NCBI RefSeq assembly: GCF_013299185.1
Contig: NZ_JAAFKG010000008.1
Span: 39,823 to 103,822 of the forward strand
Length of the DNA: 64,000 nt
Reading direction: 5' to 3'
From: Microcoleus sp. bin48.metabat.b7b8b9.023
GTDB lineage: Bacteria; Cyanobacteriota; Cyanobacteriia; Cyanobacteriales; Microcoleaceae
Shown piece after piece: positions 35,643-45,271 of the stretch (position 1 is the first letter of the stretch; every line of letters begins with the position of its first letter). Position numbers and translations under genes: made by a program. The notes below the pieces were generated by a model, which did not search any database, was not told where the DNA came from, and saw only the letters and a program-made list of their open reading frames with translations.

Positions 35643-36086
35643 ATGGCAATTTCAGAAATTACAGAAAAGCTTTTGGCTGCTAAAAAAGCTAAGGGAATTA
35701 GTTTTGCCGAGTTGGAAAAAGTTTTGGGTCGCGACGAAGTTTGGATTGCCGCGGTTATTTACCGTCAAGCTACCGCATCACTCGATGAAGCCGAGAAAAT
35801 TGTCTCGGCTTTGGGATTGGATGGCGAGACGGCTGCGGTGCTCTGCGAACCTCCGTTAAAAGGTTCTTTGGATGCAGCAGTTCCGGTTGACCCGTTGATT
35901 TATCGCTTCTATGAAATTATGCAGGTGTACGGGATGCCGCTCAAAGCAGTGATCCACGAAAAATTCGGTGACGGGATTATGAGCGCGATCGACTTTAGTT
36001 TGGATGTCGAGAAAGAAATAGACCCAAAAGGCGATCGAGTGAAAATAATTATGTCGGGAAAATTTTTGGAATACAAAAAATGGTAA
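35643..36086 (+). CDS. cynS: Cyanate hydratase (cyanase)
   Basis: 147 residues, close to the family's usual length of about 150. The N-terminal helix-turn-helix-like domain (about 1-75) precedes the catalytic domain. The active-site residues Arg88, Glu91 ([11 protein letters not shown]) and Ser114 ([10 protein letters not shown]) match Arg96, Glu99 and Ser122 of the E. coli enzyme. The enzyme is a decamer that converts cyanate and bicarbonate to ammonia and CO2. In cyanobacteria cynS is often linked to nitrogen control and cyanate transport; no transporter genes lie beside it here. Confidence 0.97.
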   Translation: MAISEITEKLLAAKKAKGISFAELEKVLGRDEVWIAAVIYRQATASLDEAEKIVSALGLDGETAAVLCEPPLKGSLDAAVPVDPLIYRFYEIMQVYGMPLKAVIHEKFGDGIMSAIDFSLDVEKEIDPKGDRVKIIMSGKFLEYKKW

Positions 36087-36446
36087 GCCAGTACGGCTTT
36101 ACTTCAAGGGAAAATAAAAACTTCAAAATTTGCTTCCATGAGTCATGACTCATGAGAGATGGATCAAAAGTGTTAACTTAGAAATAGAGAGCGCGAAGCT
36201 TGAGCAGGCAAAAAAATCGAGACAAGCCCCTGACTTAACTCGTGTAGAGCCCCAAATTTTAGACGAAGGTTCAACCTCCCAAATTTATCCGTGGAGTAAA
36301 TCTAAAATCTAAAATCTAAAATCTAAAATCGACTGACTGGCTGGGGTGTCCGCTGGGGAAGCCTTTCTAGGGCAGAGAATCGGTCGATTCCGGCGCAACT
36401 GGGCCAGTCTAACAAGCAACCGCAACCGTAAAGTAAGAGGCTAAAT
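36087..36446. other. Intergenic region before clpX
   Basis: 360 bp. It contains a perfect 18-bp palindrome (CATGAGTCATGACTCATG, 36137-36154) and a run of four AAATCTA units (about 36298-36330). No gene is seen. The palindrome lies 51 bp after the cyanase stop. Confidence 0.5.
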
Positions 36447-37829
36447 ATGTCAAAATATGACTCCCATCTCAGATGCTCCTTTTGCGGCAAGTCGCAGGAG
36501 TACGTCCGCAAGTTAATAGCTGGGCCCGGCGTGTACATTTGCGATGAATGTGTGGAACTGTGCAATGAAATTTTAGAAGAGGAGTTTTTTGACTCCAGCA
36601 AAACAATTGGTCAACAGATTCCCCAGTCAGAGGTGCGAGAGTCTCAGGGACAAGGAACGAAACGCCCGAGTCGATCGAGCAAATCGAAAATTGTTCTAGC
36701 TCAAATTCCCAAACCCACAGAAATTAAACAGCATTTAGACAACCACGTCATCGGCCAGCACTCAGCCAAAAAAGTCCTTTCTGTAGCAGTTTACAACCAT
36801 TACAAGCGCTTGAGCGTAGACCAAGCCAAAGACAGCGGCAAGTCTTCCCCCGACAGCGATGTCGAACTGCAAAAATCCAACATCATGCTAGTCGGGCCCA
36901 CAGGTTGCGGCAAAACCTTGTTAGCCCAAAGTTTGGCGCAAATGCTCGAAGTCCCGTTTGCGGTAGCCGATGCGACGACGCTGACAGAAGCTGGATATGT
37001 CGGCGACGATGTAGAAAATATCTTGCTGCGGCTGTTGCAAATGTCAGATTTTGATGTCGAATCGGCGCAGCGCGGGATTATTTATATTGATGAAATTGAC
37101 AAGATTGCTCGCAAAAGCGAAAACACTTCGATAACCAGAGATGTATCGGGAGAGGGAGTGCAGCAAGCGCTACTAAAAATGTTGGAAGGAACGGTGGTTA
37201 ACGTGCCCCCGCAAGGTGGCCGCAAACATCCTTACCAAGATTTTATTCAAGTTGACACGAGCAAGATTCTATTTATTTGTGGCGGTGCTTTTGTCGGTTT
37301 AGAAAAAATAGTTGACCAGCGTTTGGGTAAAAAATCTTTGGGCTTTATTCAGCCAACAGAAACTGAAAGCAACTCGACTTTGCCGGCAAAAGATAAGCGG
37401 GCGGCTGATATTTTGCAGCAGGTACAGCCGGATGATTTAGTCAAGTTTGGTTTAATTCCTGAGTTTGTGGGGCGGATTCCTGTGGTGACGGTGATTTCGC
37501 CGCTGGATGAGGCGGCGTTGATGCAGATTTTGACTGAGCCCCGAAATGCGCTGGTGAAGCAGTATCAGAAGCTGTTGAAGATGGATAGCGTGGAGTTGGA
37601 ATTTGAGCCGGATGCGCTGCGGGCGATCGCCCAGGAAGCCTACCGACGCAAAACCGGTGCAAGAGCTCTCCGCAGCATTTTGGAGGAGTTAATGCTGGAT
37701 GTGATGTACGAATTGCCTTCCCGCAAGGATGTGGCTCACTGTACGATTACCAAGGAAATGGTCGAGAAGCGATCGACTGCCGAATTGCTGTGGCATCCCG
37801 CATGGCACAAACAGCACGAAACAGCTTAA
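36447..37829 (+). CDS. clpX: ClpX, ATP-binding subunit of ClpXP protease
   Basis: A 460-residue AAA+ unfoldase. The N-terminal zinc finger uses Cys10, Cys13, Cys32 and Cys35. The Walker A motif is GPTGCGKT (150-157), Walker B is IIYIDEID (Asp215, Glu216), and the pore-loop GYVG is present in [13 protein letters not shown]. The ClpP-binding loop reads LGF where many bacteria have IGF. The C-terminal domain ends [14 protein letters not shown]. It recognises and unfolds tagged substrates for ClpP. In many cyanobacteria clpX follows tig and clpP; here neither is adjacent. Confidence 0.97.
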   Translation: MSKYDSHLRCSFCGKSQEYVRKLIAGPGVYICDECVELCNEILEEEFFDSSKTIGQQIPQSEVRESQGQGTKRPSRSSKSKIVLAQIPKPTEIKQHLDNHVIGQHSAKKVLSVAVYNHYKRLSVDQAKDSGKSSPDSDVELQKSNIMLVGPTGCGKTLLAQSLAQMLEVPFAVADATTLTEAGYVGDDVENILLRLLQMSDFDVESAQRGIIYIDEIDKIARKSENTSITRDVSGEGVQQALLKMLEGTVVNVPPQGGRKHPYQDFIQVDTSKILFICGGAFVGLEKIVDQRLGKKSLGFIQPTETESNSTLPAKDKRAADILQQVQPDDLVKFGLIPEFVGRIPVVTVISPLDEAALMQILTEPRNALVKQYQKLLKMDSVELEFEPDALRAIAQEAYRRKTGARALRSILEELMLDVMYELPSRKDVAHCTITKEMVEKRSTAELLWHPAWHKQHETA

Positions 37830-37838
37830 TTTGTAGCT

Positions 37839-37867
37839 TGTAAGGTGCGCGCGCCGCGCACCTTACA
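37839..37867. terminator. GC-rich hairpin after clpX
   Basis: TGTAAGGTGCGCG and CGCGCACCTTACA form a perfect 13-bp stem with a 3-nt loop, 10 bp after the clpX stop. There is no T-run, so it may be a repeat-type hairpin or mRNA-stabilising element rather than a classic terminator. Confidence 0.5.
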
Positions 37868-37897
37868 AACTTAGCAATATTTTATGACACTAAAAAA

Positions 37898-38470
37898 ATG
37901 TCAGCAAATTTAACTAAAGCCAGTAAAAAATCGAGATTGCCAGTATCCAGTTTGCTGCCGAGAATAGCGATTTACAGTGCTGTTGTGGCTGGCATCATAG
38001 CATCATTTTATGACTTCAAACTCAATACATTTTTCATCTCCTCGGAACCGAAATCCTCAGAAGCAAAACAATATATTAATGGCATCAATAAAGGGCAGCA
38101 AGCTTACTATGCAGAAAACGGTCAATTTAGCGATTCCATTGCAACATTGGGTGTGGGACTTGAACAACAGACCAAGAACTATAATTACACGATCGTGTCA
38201 TCAATGGGGCCAGTTCAAACATTACAAAATCAACGCGAACCAGCACAATTTGAAAGCGCGATCGCAATTGCCAAACCTAATGATATGAACGGAAAATCCT
38301 ACACGGGCGCAGTATTTGCTTTTAAAGAACCGGGTAGCGATATGATAACTATTGCTGCCATTTGCGAGAGCGATAGTATTAACGCAAGTTATGCAGAAAC
38401 TTGGAGTCCGCCAACTTTTGACGGTAAAAAAATTCACTGCCAGCCAGGAACAACTATGCTGCTTAAATAA
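37898..38470 (+). CDS. Type IV pilin-like G/H family protein
   Basis: 190 residues. One N-terminal hydrophobic helix (about 24-42: IAIYSAVVAGIIASFYDF) is followed by an extracytoplasmic domain with SSEAKQYINGINKGQQAYYAENGQF, the hallmark of the cyanobacterial pilin-like G/H family, and later YTGAVFAF and two cysteines (AICES, KIHCQP) that could form a disulfide. The prepilin G-F/T cleavage motif is not evident, so it may be a membrane-tethered relative rather than a processed pilin. Its stop codon directly abuts the end of the convergent kinase gene. Confidence 0.85.
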   Translation: MSANLTKASKKSRLPVSSLLPRIAIYSAVVAGIIASFYDFKLNTFFISSEPKSSEAKQYINGINKGQQAYYAENGQFSDSIATLGVGLEQQTKNYNYTIVSSMGPVQTLQNQREPAQFESAIAIAKPNDMNGKSYTGAVFAFKEPGSDMITIAAICESDSINASYAETWSPPTFDGKKIHCQPGTTMLLK

Positions 38471-39745
38471 TTAAGGTAAAACCTTGAAACTATTTTGCAC
38501 CACTTTTTGACCATCTAAATAAAATTCAAACTTCCAATTTCCTGGTTTGTCATCTTTTTGAAAGTTGTACCAACACCAAGTATTTAATCGATCGCCCGTC
38601 GTTTTTAAATAAGATTGACTTTGGGCTGCAAATAGTCCTTGAGGATTTATAACTTTACAATAACCTCGATATTCACCCTCTGGCAATTCAGTAGCACTTA
38701 CCGCAAAATAGACTTTATTCTTTTGTTTCAAAGACCAAACATCTCTAGTTTTGGTTGATGCTAATTCGTCAGTTAACATCACTTGAGTCTGAGGATTTAA
38801 CTTTCGTGTGTTGATTATTCGTTTGAGATCGACTGCTGTTTGAGGTTCGGGAGATTTCCAGAATAACGCAATAAAAATAGCAGCAATTGCTGTTAATACT
38901 CCGACTGATATCAGTACCATTTTTGAGTTGTTGCGCTGCTGAACTACCTCAAGGGGAATCAAAGCATTGAGGGCAGCATCCGCCGAAGGATAGCGGTGTT
39001 TAAAATTCGGTTCCACCATTTTTTGCAGCCAATCAAGAAATTCTGGAGTTAGCTGCGGTAAGCGATGTTTAAAATTAATCCGCCCCGTCTCGTCCATCAA
39101 GCTGCCAACTTCGGTAGAATTGATCCCGATCGACAAGCAAATTAGCGTCGCGCCGAGACTGTATAAATCGGATGCGACTGTTAGCTGGCGGTTGAACATT
39201 TGCTCGGGCGGCATAAAGCCCAAAGTGCCTTTAACAACGCTGCTAGCTGCCACTTCTCCCCCACCAATTCTAGCAAATCCGAAATCGACAAGGCTGACAT
39301 TCATCCTGTCATCAACCAAGATATTTTCCGGCTTCAAATCTCTGTGGATAACGGGTGGTACCCGATTTTGCAGGTATTTGAGTATTTCTAACACAGAAAT
39401 AGCAATTTGCTTGGTTTGTTGCGGTGTTTGCTGGCGCGAAGTAGCGAGGGAATTGGCATCTTTGTATTCCTGAACCATGCAGAAACCCGACGCAGTTTGG
39501 AAGGAATCTAAATAGCGAGGAATGCTGGGATGATCCAGTTCCCGCAAAATTTTAATTTCTTGTTCGCAAGCTTGATATTGAGTCCAATTAGCGCCTGTTT
39601 GGGCAAATTGAAATTGTTTGAGGGCGACGGAACGTTTGGTATTAATTTCGGTGGCGAGGTAGGTAACGCGGCCACCTGCGCGGTTGTGTCCGAGTTCACG
39701 AGTTACTTGATAGCCGTAGTTGGAAAAGTCTGGGAAAGAATTCAT
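38471..39745 (-). CDS. Ser/Thr protein kinase with one TM
   Basis: A 424-residue Hanks-type kinase. The domain spans about 12-262. Lys43 (ALKQF), the catalytic HRDLKPEN (Asp136), DFG (Asp154) and the MPPEQ activation end are intact; the glycine-rich loop is atypical (GHNRAGGRV). A single TM (about 275-296) follows. The C-terminal domain (about 300-424: TRDVWSLKQKNKVYFAVSAT, WCWYNFQ, NWKFEFYLDG) is probably extracytoplasmic and immunoglobulin-like. Its N-terminal half is closely related to the kinase at 39842-41818. Confidence 0.92.
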   Translation of the reverse strand: MNSFPDFSNYGYQVTRELGHNRAGGRVTYLATEINTKRSVALKQFQFAQTGANWTQYQACEQEIKILRELDHPSIPRYLDSFQTASGFCMVQEYKDANSLATSRQQTPQQTKQIAISVLEILKYLQNRVPPVIHRDLKPENILVDDRMNVSLVDFGFARIGGGEVAASSVVKGTLGFMPPEQMFNRQLTVASDLYSLGATLICLSIGINSTEVGSLMDETGRINFKHRLPQLTPEFLDWLQKMVEPNFKHRYPSADAALNALIPLEVVQQRNNSKMVLISVGVLTAIAAIFIALFWKSPEPQTAVDLKRIINTRKLNPQTQVMLTDELASTKTRDVWSLKQKNKVYFAVSATELPEGEYRGYCKVINPQGLFAAQSQSYLKTTGDRLNTWCWYNFQKDDKPGNWKFEFYLDGQKVVQNSFKVLP

Positions 39746-39758
39746 AGGTAATTTATAA

Positions 39759-39832
39759 GGTTCGTAGTAAGGACTTCAGTCCTGAGTTTGTAGTAAAGAC
39801 TTCAGTCCTTGAGGACTAAAGTCCTTAGTAGA
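39759..39832. repeat. Family A repeat between the kinase genes
   Basis: Diverged copy of the 5' array unit: TTCGTAGTAAGGACTTCAGT, then TTTGTAGTAAAGACTTCAGT, then AGGACTAAAGTCCTTAGTAG. It lies just upstream of the first kinase gene. Confidence 0.8.
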
Positions 39833-39841
39833 AAAAAGTTT

Positions 39842-41818
39842 TTACGGTTTAATTAAATTTGGTTGAGATTTGCGATACTTGGCAATAATCCTTTTTGGTT
39901 TAAAAACAATCAGGTCAATTAAGGGAATTGCAGTGACGGCTAAAGATGCCATTGTCGTTCCTCCTACAGCTATCATTTCCATTGGTTCCACCCATTCTAA
40001 TTGAGTACACAATTTAAAAAAAAGTGGAAATGCTGCTCCCAAGCTAGTACAAAATCCCGCAGTAAGAAAGGCTATTTTGGCAGCATCTAATTTAAGGGCT
40101 TTTCTGGTTATCTGCTCGGAAACAAGATTGTTAGCAATCGGATTGACTATCGCGTAAGCCAAAGCGGATATCAACATCACAAATGCCATCGGCAGAATAA
40201 CCAGCAACAATGACGGCCACGTCAAACAACACAATGAAAGGAATAAAAACAGCGAAACTACTACAACTCTAACACTCATTATATTGCCGACTAAAGCTCC
40301 AAGTAGAATTAATGATATAGGAACAACCACTATAACAAGAAACCGATAAATTATATTACTATTAAAGGTTGAATAATCAGTAGATATTAAAGCAATTATC
40401 AAGGACAACATAGCTGCCATTGCCCCTACAAACAATGCTCCGAACCAATTAGAATGGTATTTGTTTAACTTTGCCACGATTGTGATTTCAGAAACTGAAA
40501 ACCCAAATAATACACTCACAAAAGTGGCAATAACAATATAATTTTCGGTTGCTTTGTCGTCAAAAAAATTGGGGCTAGAAATCTGGTGTAGCATAAAACC
40601 TGACAAAATAAAACTGCATATAAAAGCCAGCCTGCCTAATGACACAGCATTAGTTTTTTGCGGTACTGGTAGGGCAGATGTGGTGACTTGCAACTCTATT
40701 GTATGAGTTTCTGGCTCGGAATTGGCGCGCAGAATAATTTGGCGTTTGTAAGTTTTAATTGCCAGCAATTTGCTCGTATCTACCGTAATTTGACATTCTA
40801 ATTCATTGCTATCAAATGACGGCGGTTCAAAGGAGATCCAAGAGTGGTCGTAGGGCGTGTGTGGCGGATCGTTTGGATGTGGCGCAACTTCCCACCTGCC
40901 ACAAAGTATTGTATCGGGAATTGGGTTGCTAATGGCGATTTTTTGCGTTACGATTTCTCCATATTCTGTAGCGGTTAATTCGAGCCGATCGCGCTCAAGC
41001 CTCACTTTCGGCAAACTGCTGGCATCAAGAGACCTCAAAGCCGTCAAAGCATCAGCCGCCGACTTGTACCTATCTTGAATTCTGGGCGCTACCATTGTTT
41101 CCAGCCAGTTCATCCAACCCTGCTGCAACGGCGGTACTAAATGCCGAAAATGAATGCTATAATTATCGTCGATCAAGTTGCCGACATCCCCAGATTTTGT
41201 ACCGGTCAACAAGCAAATCAGCGTCGCGCCCAAGCCGTAAAGGTCGGATGCTTCTGTTAATTGCCGGTTGAACATTTGCTCTGGCGGCATGAATCCCATT
41301 GTGCCTTTGACTACGCTGCTAGCCGCGATGTTTCCACCTCCTAAGCGGGCAAAACCGAAGTCTACTAGGTAAACATTTAACTCGTCGTCGATTAACAAGT
41401 TTTCCGGTTTGATGTCGCGGTGAATTACGGGCGGTTTTTGGGATTGCAGGTAAGCTAAAATTTCTAAAGTGGCGATCGCAATTTGTTTAATATCCGGCGG
41501 CGAGAAATTACGGGCGATCGCACTTTCGGCATTTTTGTATTCCTGCACCATGCAAAATCCGCTGTCAGTCCCGAAAGCATCGAGATAGCGGGGAATTCCA
41601 GGGAAATCCAAACTTTCCAGCACTTTGATTTCCTGTTCGTAAGCTTCGTATTCTGTCCAACTAGCACCTAATTGGGCGAATTGAAATTGCTTAATCACAA
41701 CGGAGTTTGTTGTGTTAATTTTTGTGGCGAGATAGGTGACGCGGCCGCCCAAACTGTTGTATCCGAGTTCGCGGGTTACTTGATAGTCGTGTGTGGAAAA
41801 GTCGGGAAAAGCGTTCAT
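39842..41818 (-). CDS. Ser/Thr protein kinase with multi-span membrane domain
   Basis: A 658-residue protein. The kinase domain (about 12-262) has Lys43 (VIKQF), HRDIKPEN (Asp135) and DFG (Asp153), nearly the same layout as the neighbour kinase. A beta-rich segment (about 270-390, with LRLERDRLELTATEYGEIV and WEVAPHPNDPPHTPYDHS) resembles domains found in cyanobacterial kinases. The C-terminal half (about 395-640) has seven or eight hydrophobic spans. Membrane input to the kinase is possible but unproven. The gene follows the riboswitch region and reads away from it. Confidence 0.9.
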   Translation of the reverse strand: MNAFPDFSTHDYQVTRELGYNSLGGRVTYLATKINTTNSVVIKQFQFAQLGASWTEYEAYEQEIKVLESLDFPGIPRYLDAFGTDSGFCMVQEYKNAESAIARNFSPPDIKQIAIATLEILAYLQSQKPPVIHRDIKPENLLIDDELNVYLVDFGFARLGGGNIAASSVVKGTMGFMPPEQMFNRQLTEASDLYGLGATLICLLTGTKSGDVGNLIDDNYSIHFRHLVPPLQQGWMNWLETMVAPRIQDRYKSAADALTALRSLDASSLPKVRLERDRLELTATEYGEIVTQKIAISNPIPDTILCGRWEVAPHPNDPPHTPYDHSWISFEPPSFDSNELECQITVDTSKLLAIKTYKRQIILRANSEPETHTIELQVTTSALPVPQKTNAVSLGRLAFICSFILSGFMLHQISSPNFFDDKATENYIVIATFVSVLFGFSVSEITIVAKLNKYHSNWFGALFVGAMAAMLSLIIALISTDYSTFNSNIIYRFLVIVVVPISLILLGALVGNIMSVRVVVVSLFLFLSLCCLTWPSLLLVILPMAFVMLISALAYAIVNPIANNLVSEQITRKALKLDAAKIAFLTAGFCTSLGAAFPLFFKLCTQLEWVEPMEMIAVGGTTMASLAVTAIPLIDLIVFKPKRIIAKYRKSQPNLIKP

Positions 41819-41820
41819 AA

Positions 41821-41882
41821 GGTTTGTAGTGAGGACTTCAGTCCGCAGAAATATCAGAGGACTAAAGTCCTTGCTACGAACC
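41821..41882. repeat. Family A repeat
   Basis: GGTTTGTAGTGAGGACTTCA and GACTAAAGTCCTTGCTACGA form a palindrome with an AT-rich loop. It lies between the kinase start and the cobalamin riboswitch. Confidence 0.85.
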
Positions 41883-41939
41883 GGGTTAATTTATGTGGGT
41901 AGATATTAAAAATCGCTGTTACCAACATAACTTTTTTGG

Positions 41940-42108
<169 letters not shown>

Positions 42109-42145
42109 TATCTAACTCACTTTTGAACGCATCTACGAGGTATGG

Positions 42146-42556
42146 ATGATGAATGGAACTAACACGGTTGTACGCACAAAACACAGTCTTTTGGTTTGCA
42201 CTGCTTGCGCTAGTGTTTGGAAAGATGGCAAGCGCCAAGGTAAAAGTGGCGGTCAACAATTCATGGAAGATTTATCTAAACTCGCTCAAGACTGGGAATT
42301 TTCCGAGCAGTTTGATATTCGGGAAGTTGAGTGCATGAGTGCTTGCAGTCACTCTTGTGCGGTCTCTTTTGCTGCTGCTGGAAAGTATACTTATCTGTTT
42401 GGTGATTTGCCTCCAAATGAACCGGAAAGTGTCGAGGCTGTGCTTGAATGCGCTGGTCAATACTATGCGAAACCGGATGGTTTATTGCCTTGGTCTGAGC
42501 GTCCTCAAGCTCTGAAAAAAGGTGTTTTAGCTAAGATTCCACCGCTGGGAAATTAG
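42146..42556 (+). CDS. DUF1636 metal-binding protein
   Basis: 136 residues from ATG 42146; ATG 42149 is equally possible given CGAGG at 42136-42140. Cysteine motifs VCTACASVW and ECMSACSHSCAV suggest a metal or Fe-S site, as annotated for DUF1636. The gene follows a cobalamin riboswitch, and DUF1636 genes are known members of predicted B12 regulons in cyanobacteria. A role in cobalt handling or cobalamin supply is inferred. It stands alone, followed by repeats. Confidence 0.9.
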   Translation: MMNGTNTVVRTKHSLLVCTACASVWKDGKRQGKSGGQQFMEDLSKLAQDWEFSEQFDIREVECMSACSHSCAVSFAAAGKYTYLFGDLPPNEPESVEAVLECAGQYYAKPDGLLPWSERPQALKKGVLAKIPPLGN

Positions 42557-42566
42557 AGATAAAAGT

Positions 42567-42851
42567 TCAATACCGTTTACTTAAGACTGTTCTGGGGGTA
42601 AAACCCTATGAAAAATAGATACGGAGATTGCTTAGTTCCTCGCAATGACAATCTTAAGTAAACTGTATTCAGATATAGCATTTCTAAAAAAGATTGAGGT
42701 ATGATTGGCAGCTTGTATAACCACTAGACTAAGAGGGCTAAAGCCCAACAACGTACCTTATAAGAGGGCTAAAGCCCAACAACGTACCTTATAAGAGGGC
42801 TAAAGCCCAACAACGTACCTTATAAGAGGGCTGAAGCCCAACAACGTACCT
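42567..42851. repeat. Family F element and tandem family B arms
   Basis: 42567-42670 is the opposite-orientation copy of the element at 24156: it starts CAATACCGTTTACTTAAG and ends CTTAAGTAAACTGTATTC, with the AGATTGCTTAGTTCCTCGCA core. 42729-42851 holds four tandem copies of a 31-bp unit (TAAGAGGGCTAAAGCCCAAC, then AACGTACCTTA). No gene between 42557 and 42906. Confidence 0.85.
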
Positions 42852-42906
42852 TATCTTTCTGATAAGCGCTATATCTTTCATAAAGCTGGTGTTAAATTGG
42901 CTAATT

Positions 42907-43878
42907 TTACGGAACAATCCGCTGTTGAAATTCAAATACATTAGGACTTTTTGGATCGTAAGTAGCGCGCAACCAATGCACGTTGGGAGAACCAAAAGTT
43001 TCAACTCTAGTAAAGTTTTGCAATCTCGGGAGTTGAGTGTCATCGTCAAAACGGGGTAAAGGTTTATCGATGCGGAAATAGTGAGTATCGCCGTGTACGA
43101 ATACGACTTGTCCTGGAAAATTGCGCGTTTCTGCTTCCAGAGTTGCGATAAAATCGTTGTACCCGCTTCTTCTTTTGTTTGCCGGATCGAGTTCAAATCC
43201 TGGATTTGCCTGGGCAATTAATATGATTCCTTTGCTGTTGCTGCGTTTGGCTGAGGTAAAAGATTCTTTAATCCAGGCTAAATTAGCGAAATTGCGATCG
43301 ACATATTCTTTATCTTGTTCGGGCGTGCGGCCAAAATTGTTGTTGCTTCCGGGCATATTAATTGCCAAAAACACAATTCCATGATATGTCCAGCGGACAT
43401 TTTCGCGATATTTAGCAAACTGCGGGTTTTCGCTTTGACGGGTGAGGGTTAAGGTGCGCTTTCCCAAACTTTGAGTACCTTTGCTGAAGATTTCCCGCAG
43501 TTTAGCGAGCCTTTCTACTGGATCGTAACTGCCGTTATTTGAACGGTGACAGTCAGTCCAATCATTATCGCCATAGGTGAGAATAAACGGTATCTCAAAT
43601 TTTTCAAATAACTGCTTGGTTTTAATAAAAACTGCATCGTCGCAGACAGTGTAACCGTTTTTGATGTCGCCGTCGTGGACGACAAATGTTGCGGGCGATC
43701 GATTGATATCGGCAATCAAATTTGGAAATTTTGCTTCTTGTTCTGCACTGTAAGGCAAATCGCCAATTAAGGCAAATTCAAAAGGTCGATCGCCTGAATC
43801 TTGAGCATAAGTTAAAATACCAAAACTCGCGATCGAAACAAAAACAATAAAGGCAATAATTAAATATTTTTTATTCAT
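42907..43878 (-). CDS. Exported metallophosphoesterase
   Basis: 323 residues with a signal peptide (about 1-25, ending TYA before QDSG). Calcineurin-like metal motifs are present: ALIGDLPY (Asp40), HDGDIKNG, TYGDNDWTDC, and FVHGDTHYFR near the C-terminus. The substrate is unknown; related exported enzymes act on phosphoesters or nucleotides. The gene is divergent from the CapA-like gene, and a 10-bp-arm inverted repeat lies between the two starts. Confidence 0.88.
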   Translation of the reverse strand: MNKKYLIIAFIVFVSIASFGILTYAQDSGDRPFEFALIGDLPYSAEQEAKFPNLIADINRSPATFVVHDGDIKNGYTVCDDAVFIKTKQLFEKFEIPFILTYGDNDWTDCHRSNNGSYDPVERLAKLREIFSKGTQSLGKRTLTLTRQSENPQFAKYRENVRWTYHGIVFLAINMPGSNNNFGRTPEQDKEYVDRNFANLAWIKESFTSAKRSNSKGIILIAQANPGFELDPANKRRSGYNDFIATLEAETRNFPGQVVFVHGDTHYFRIDKPLPRFDDDTQLPRLQNFTRVETFGSPNVHWLRATYDPKSPNVFEFQQRIVP

Positions 43879-43905
43879 TTTTGGATAGTAACTAATTTTT
43901 TCATG

Positions 43906-43937
43906 ATATCATAGGTGCCGATAAATTCCTATGATAT
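43906..43937. promoter_or_regulatory. Inverted repeat between divergent genes
   Basis: ATATCATAGG (43906-43915) and CCTATGATAT (43928-43937) are exact reverse complements separated by 12 bp. They lie in the 63-bp space between the metallophosphoesterase start and ATG 43942 of the CapA-like gene. It could be a shared operator; no classic ribosome-binding site remains between it and ATG 43942. Confidence 0.45.
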
Positions 43938-43941
43938 AGTT

Positions 43942-45165
43942 ATGAATTTTCGTCGGTTGCTTTCGCTAATTGCCGTGGTTTCGATCGCAAGCTGCGACAT
44001 CCAAACGCCAAAAACCAACACGCAGCGTACAGAAAGCCGTAGCTTGCGGGGCGGGACGCCATCGCCAATTGCAACACCTGCACCGGCTAAACCCAAGTCT
44101 GAGATTAAAGAAGCGCAACTAATTGCTGTCGGCGATATCATGATGCACATTACCCAAACAATCTCGGGCTACGATGCAAAAAAGCAAACATACAATTTTG
44201 ACAGCTTCTTCGCACCAGTTAAAAGTATCCTGTCAAAAGGCGATTGGGTAACGGGAAACCTGGAAACACCTTTAGCGGGCGAAGATGCGGGCGGATATAC
44301 GGGATATCCGCTATTTAACGCACCGACTCAATTACTGGATGCTGCGAAAAAAGCTGGATTTAATATCTTGACAACGGCGAACAATCATGCTTTGGATCGG
44401 GGAGAAATAGGGGTAATGAGGACGATCGCAAATTTGGGCGATCGCAAATTTGCGTCAACAGGGACAGCCAAATCGAAAGCAGCGGGCGATACGATTTTGA
44501 TCGTCACCAAAAATAACATATCGCTAGCCATGCTAGCCTACAGTTACGGCACAAACGGCATCCCCATACCCAAAGGCAAAGATTACCTAGTTTCGCTAAT
44601 CGACGAAAAACAGATAATCAAAGACATCGCCAAAGCCCGAAAAAAAGGAGCAGATGCGATCGCAATTTCGCTGCATTTTGGCGACGAATATCAGCGACAG
44701 CCAAACCCCCAACAAAAGCAATTAGTTGAAAACCTCTTAAAAGCTGGTGCAGATATCATTCTCGGCAGCCATCCCCACGTCGTCCAGCCTTACAAAATCT
44801 TTAAATTCAAAGGAAAGAATGGGAAAACCAGAAAGGCCGTAGCAATTTATTCAATGGGAAACTTCATCTCGGGGCAGACCCAAGATTATACAGATTTAGG
44901 CGTAATTGTGCAAATTAATATTCGCAAGATATTTCCCGAAAAAACCACAGAAATTACCAATATCAAAACAATTCCTACTTGGGTACACCGCTATACCCTG
45001 AACAATAAATCTAAGTATCGCGTTTTGCCGTTAGAAACAACTATCACCCAGAAAAAAGATCCGCTGCTAGCAACTTCGCAGTATCCAGTTTTAAAAGCAT
45101 ATCTACAAGAAATGAACAATCATCTTAACTCATTAAACAGCACTCCGAAAAAATCCCTAAAATAG
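43942..45165 (+). CDS. CapA family lipoprotein
   Basis: 407 residues from ATG 43942, which begins a lipoprotein signal (MNFRRLLSLIAVVSIASC, lipobox IASC); a GTG at 43915 would extend it. A Pro/Thr-rich linker precedes the CapA/PGA_cap domain (LIAVGDIMMHIT, VTGNLETPLAG, ILTTANNHALDRG, LHFGDEYQ, GSHPHVVQP). These motifs form the metallophosphatase-like fold of poly-gamma-glutamate capsule CapA proteins. The true substrate in cyanobacteria is unknown. It is divergent from another metallophosphoesterase gene. Confidence 0.9.
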   Translation: MNFRRLLSLIAVVSIASCDIQTPKTNTQRTESRSLRGGTPSPIATPAPAKPKSEIKEAQLIAVGDIMMHITQTISGYDAKKQTYNFDSFFAPVKSILSKGDWVTGNLETPLAGEDAGGYTGYPLFNAPTQLLDAAKKAGFNILTTANNHALDRGEIGVMRTIANLGDRKFASTGTAKSKAAGDTILIVTKNNISLAMLAYSYGTNGIPIPKGKDYLVSLIDEKQIIKDIAKARKKGADAIAISLHFGDEYQRQPNPQQKQLVENLLKAGADIILGSHPHVVQPYKIFKFKGKNGKTRKAVAIYSMGNFISGQTQDYTDLGVIVQINIRKIFPEKTTEITNIKTIPTWVHRYTLNNKSKYRVLPLETTITQKKDPLLATSQYPVLKAYLQEMNNHLNSLNSTPKKSLK

Positions 45166-45190
45166 GTTCGTAGTGAGGACTTTAGTCCTT
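45164..45190. repeat. Half family A arm
   Basis: GGTTCGTAGTGAGGACTTTA starts at the CapA stop codon; only one arm of the palindrome is present. A second widespread fragment (CGTCCTTTGCGCCTTCGCGG) follows near 45246. Confidence 0.7.
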
Positions 45191-45271
45191 CTTCATGCTA
45201 AATTTAAGCATTAGTTCTTCCAATCAACTTCTCCCTCTTCCTTCGCGTCCTTTGCGCCTTCGCGGTTCGTT

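Noticed and set aside
42153-42338. 61-codon frame overlapping DUF1636
   Set aside because: It is a frame shadow of the DUF1636 gene.
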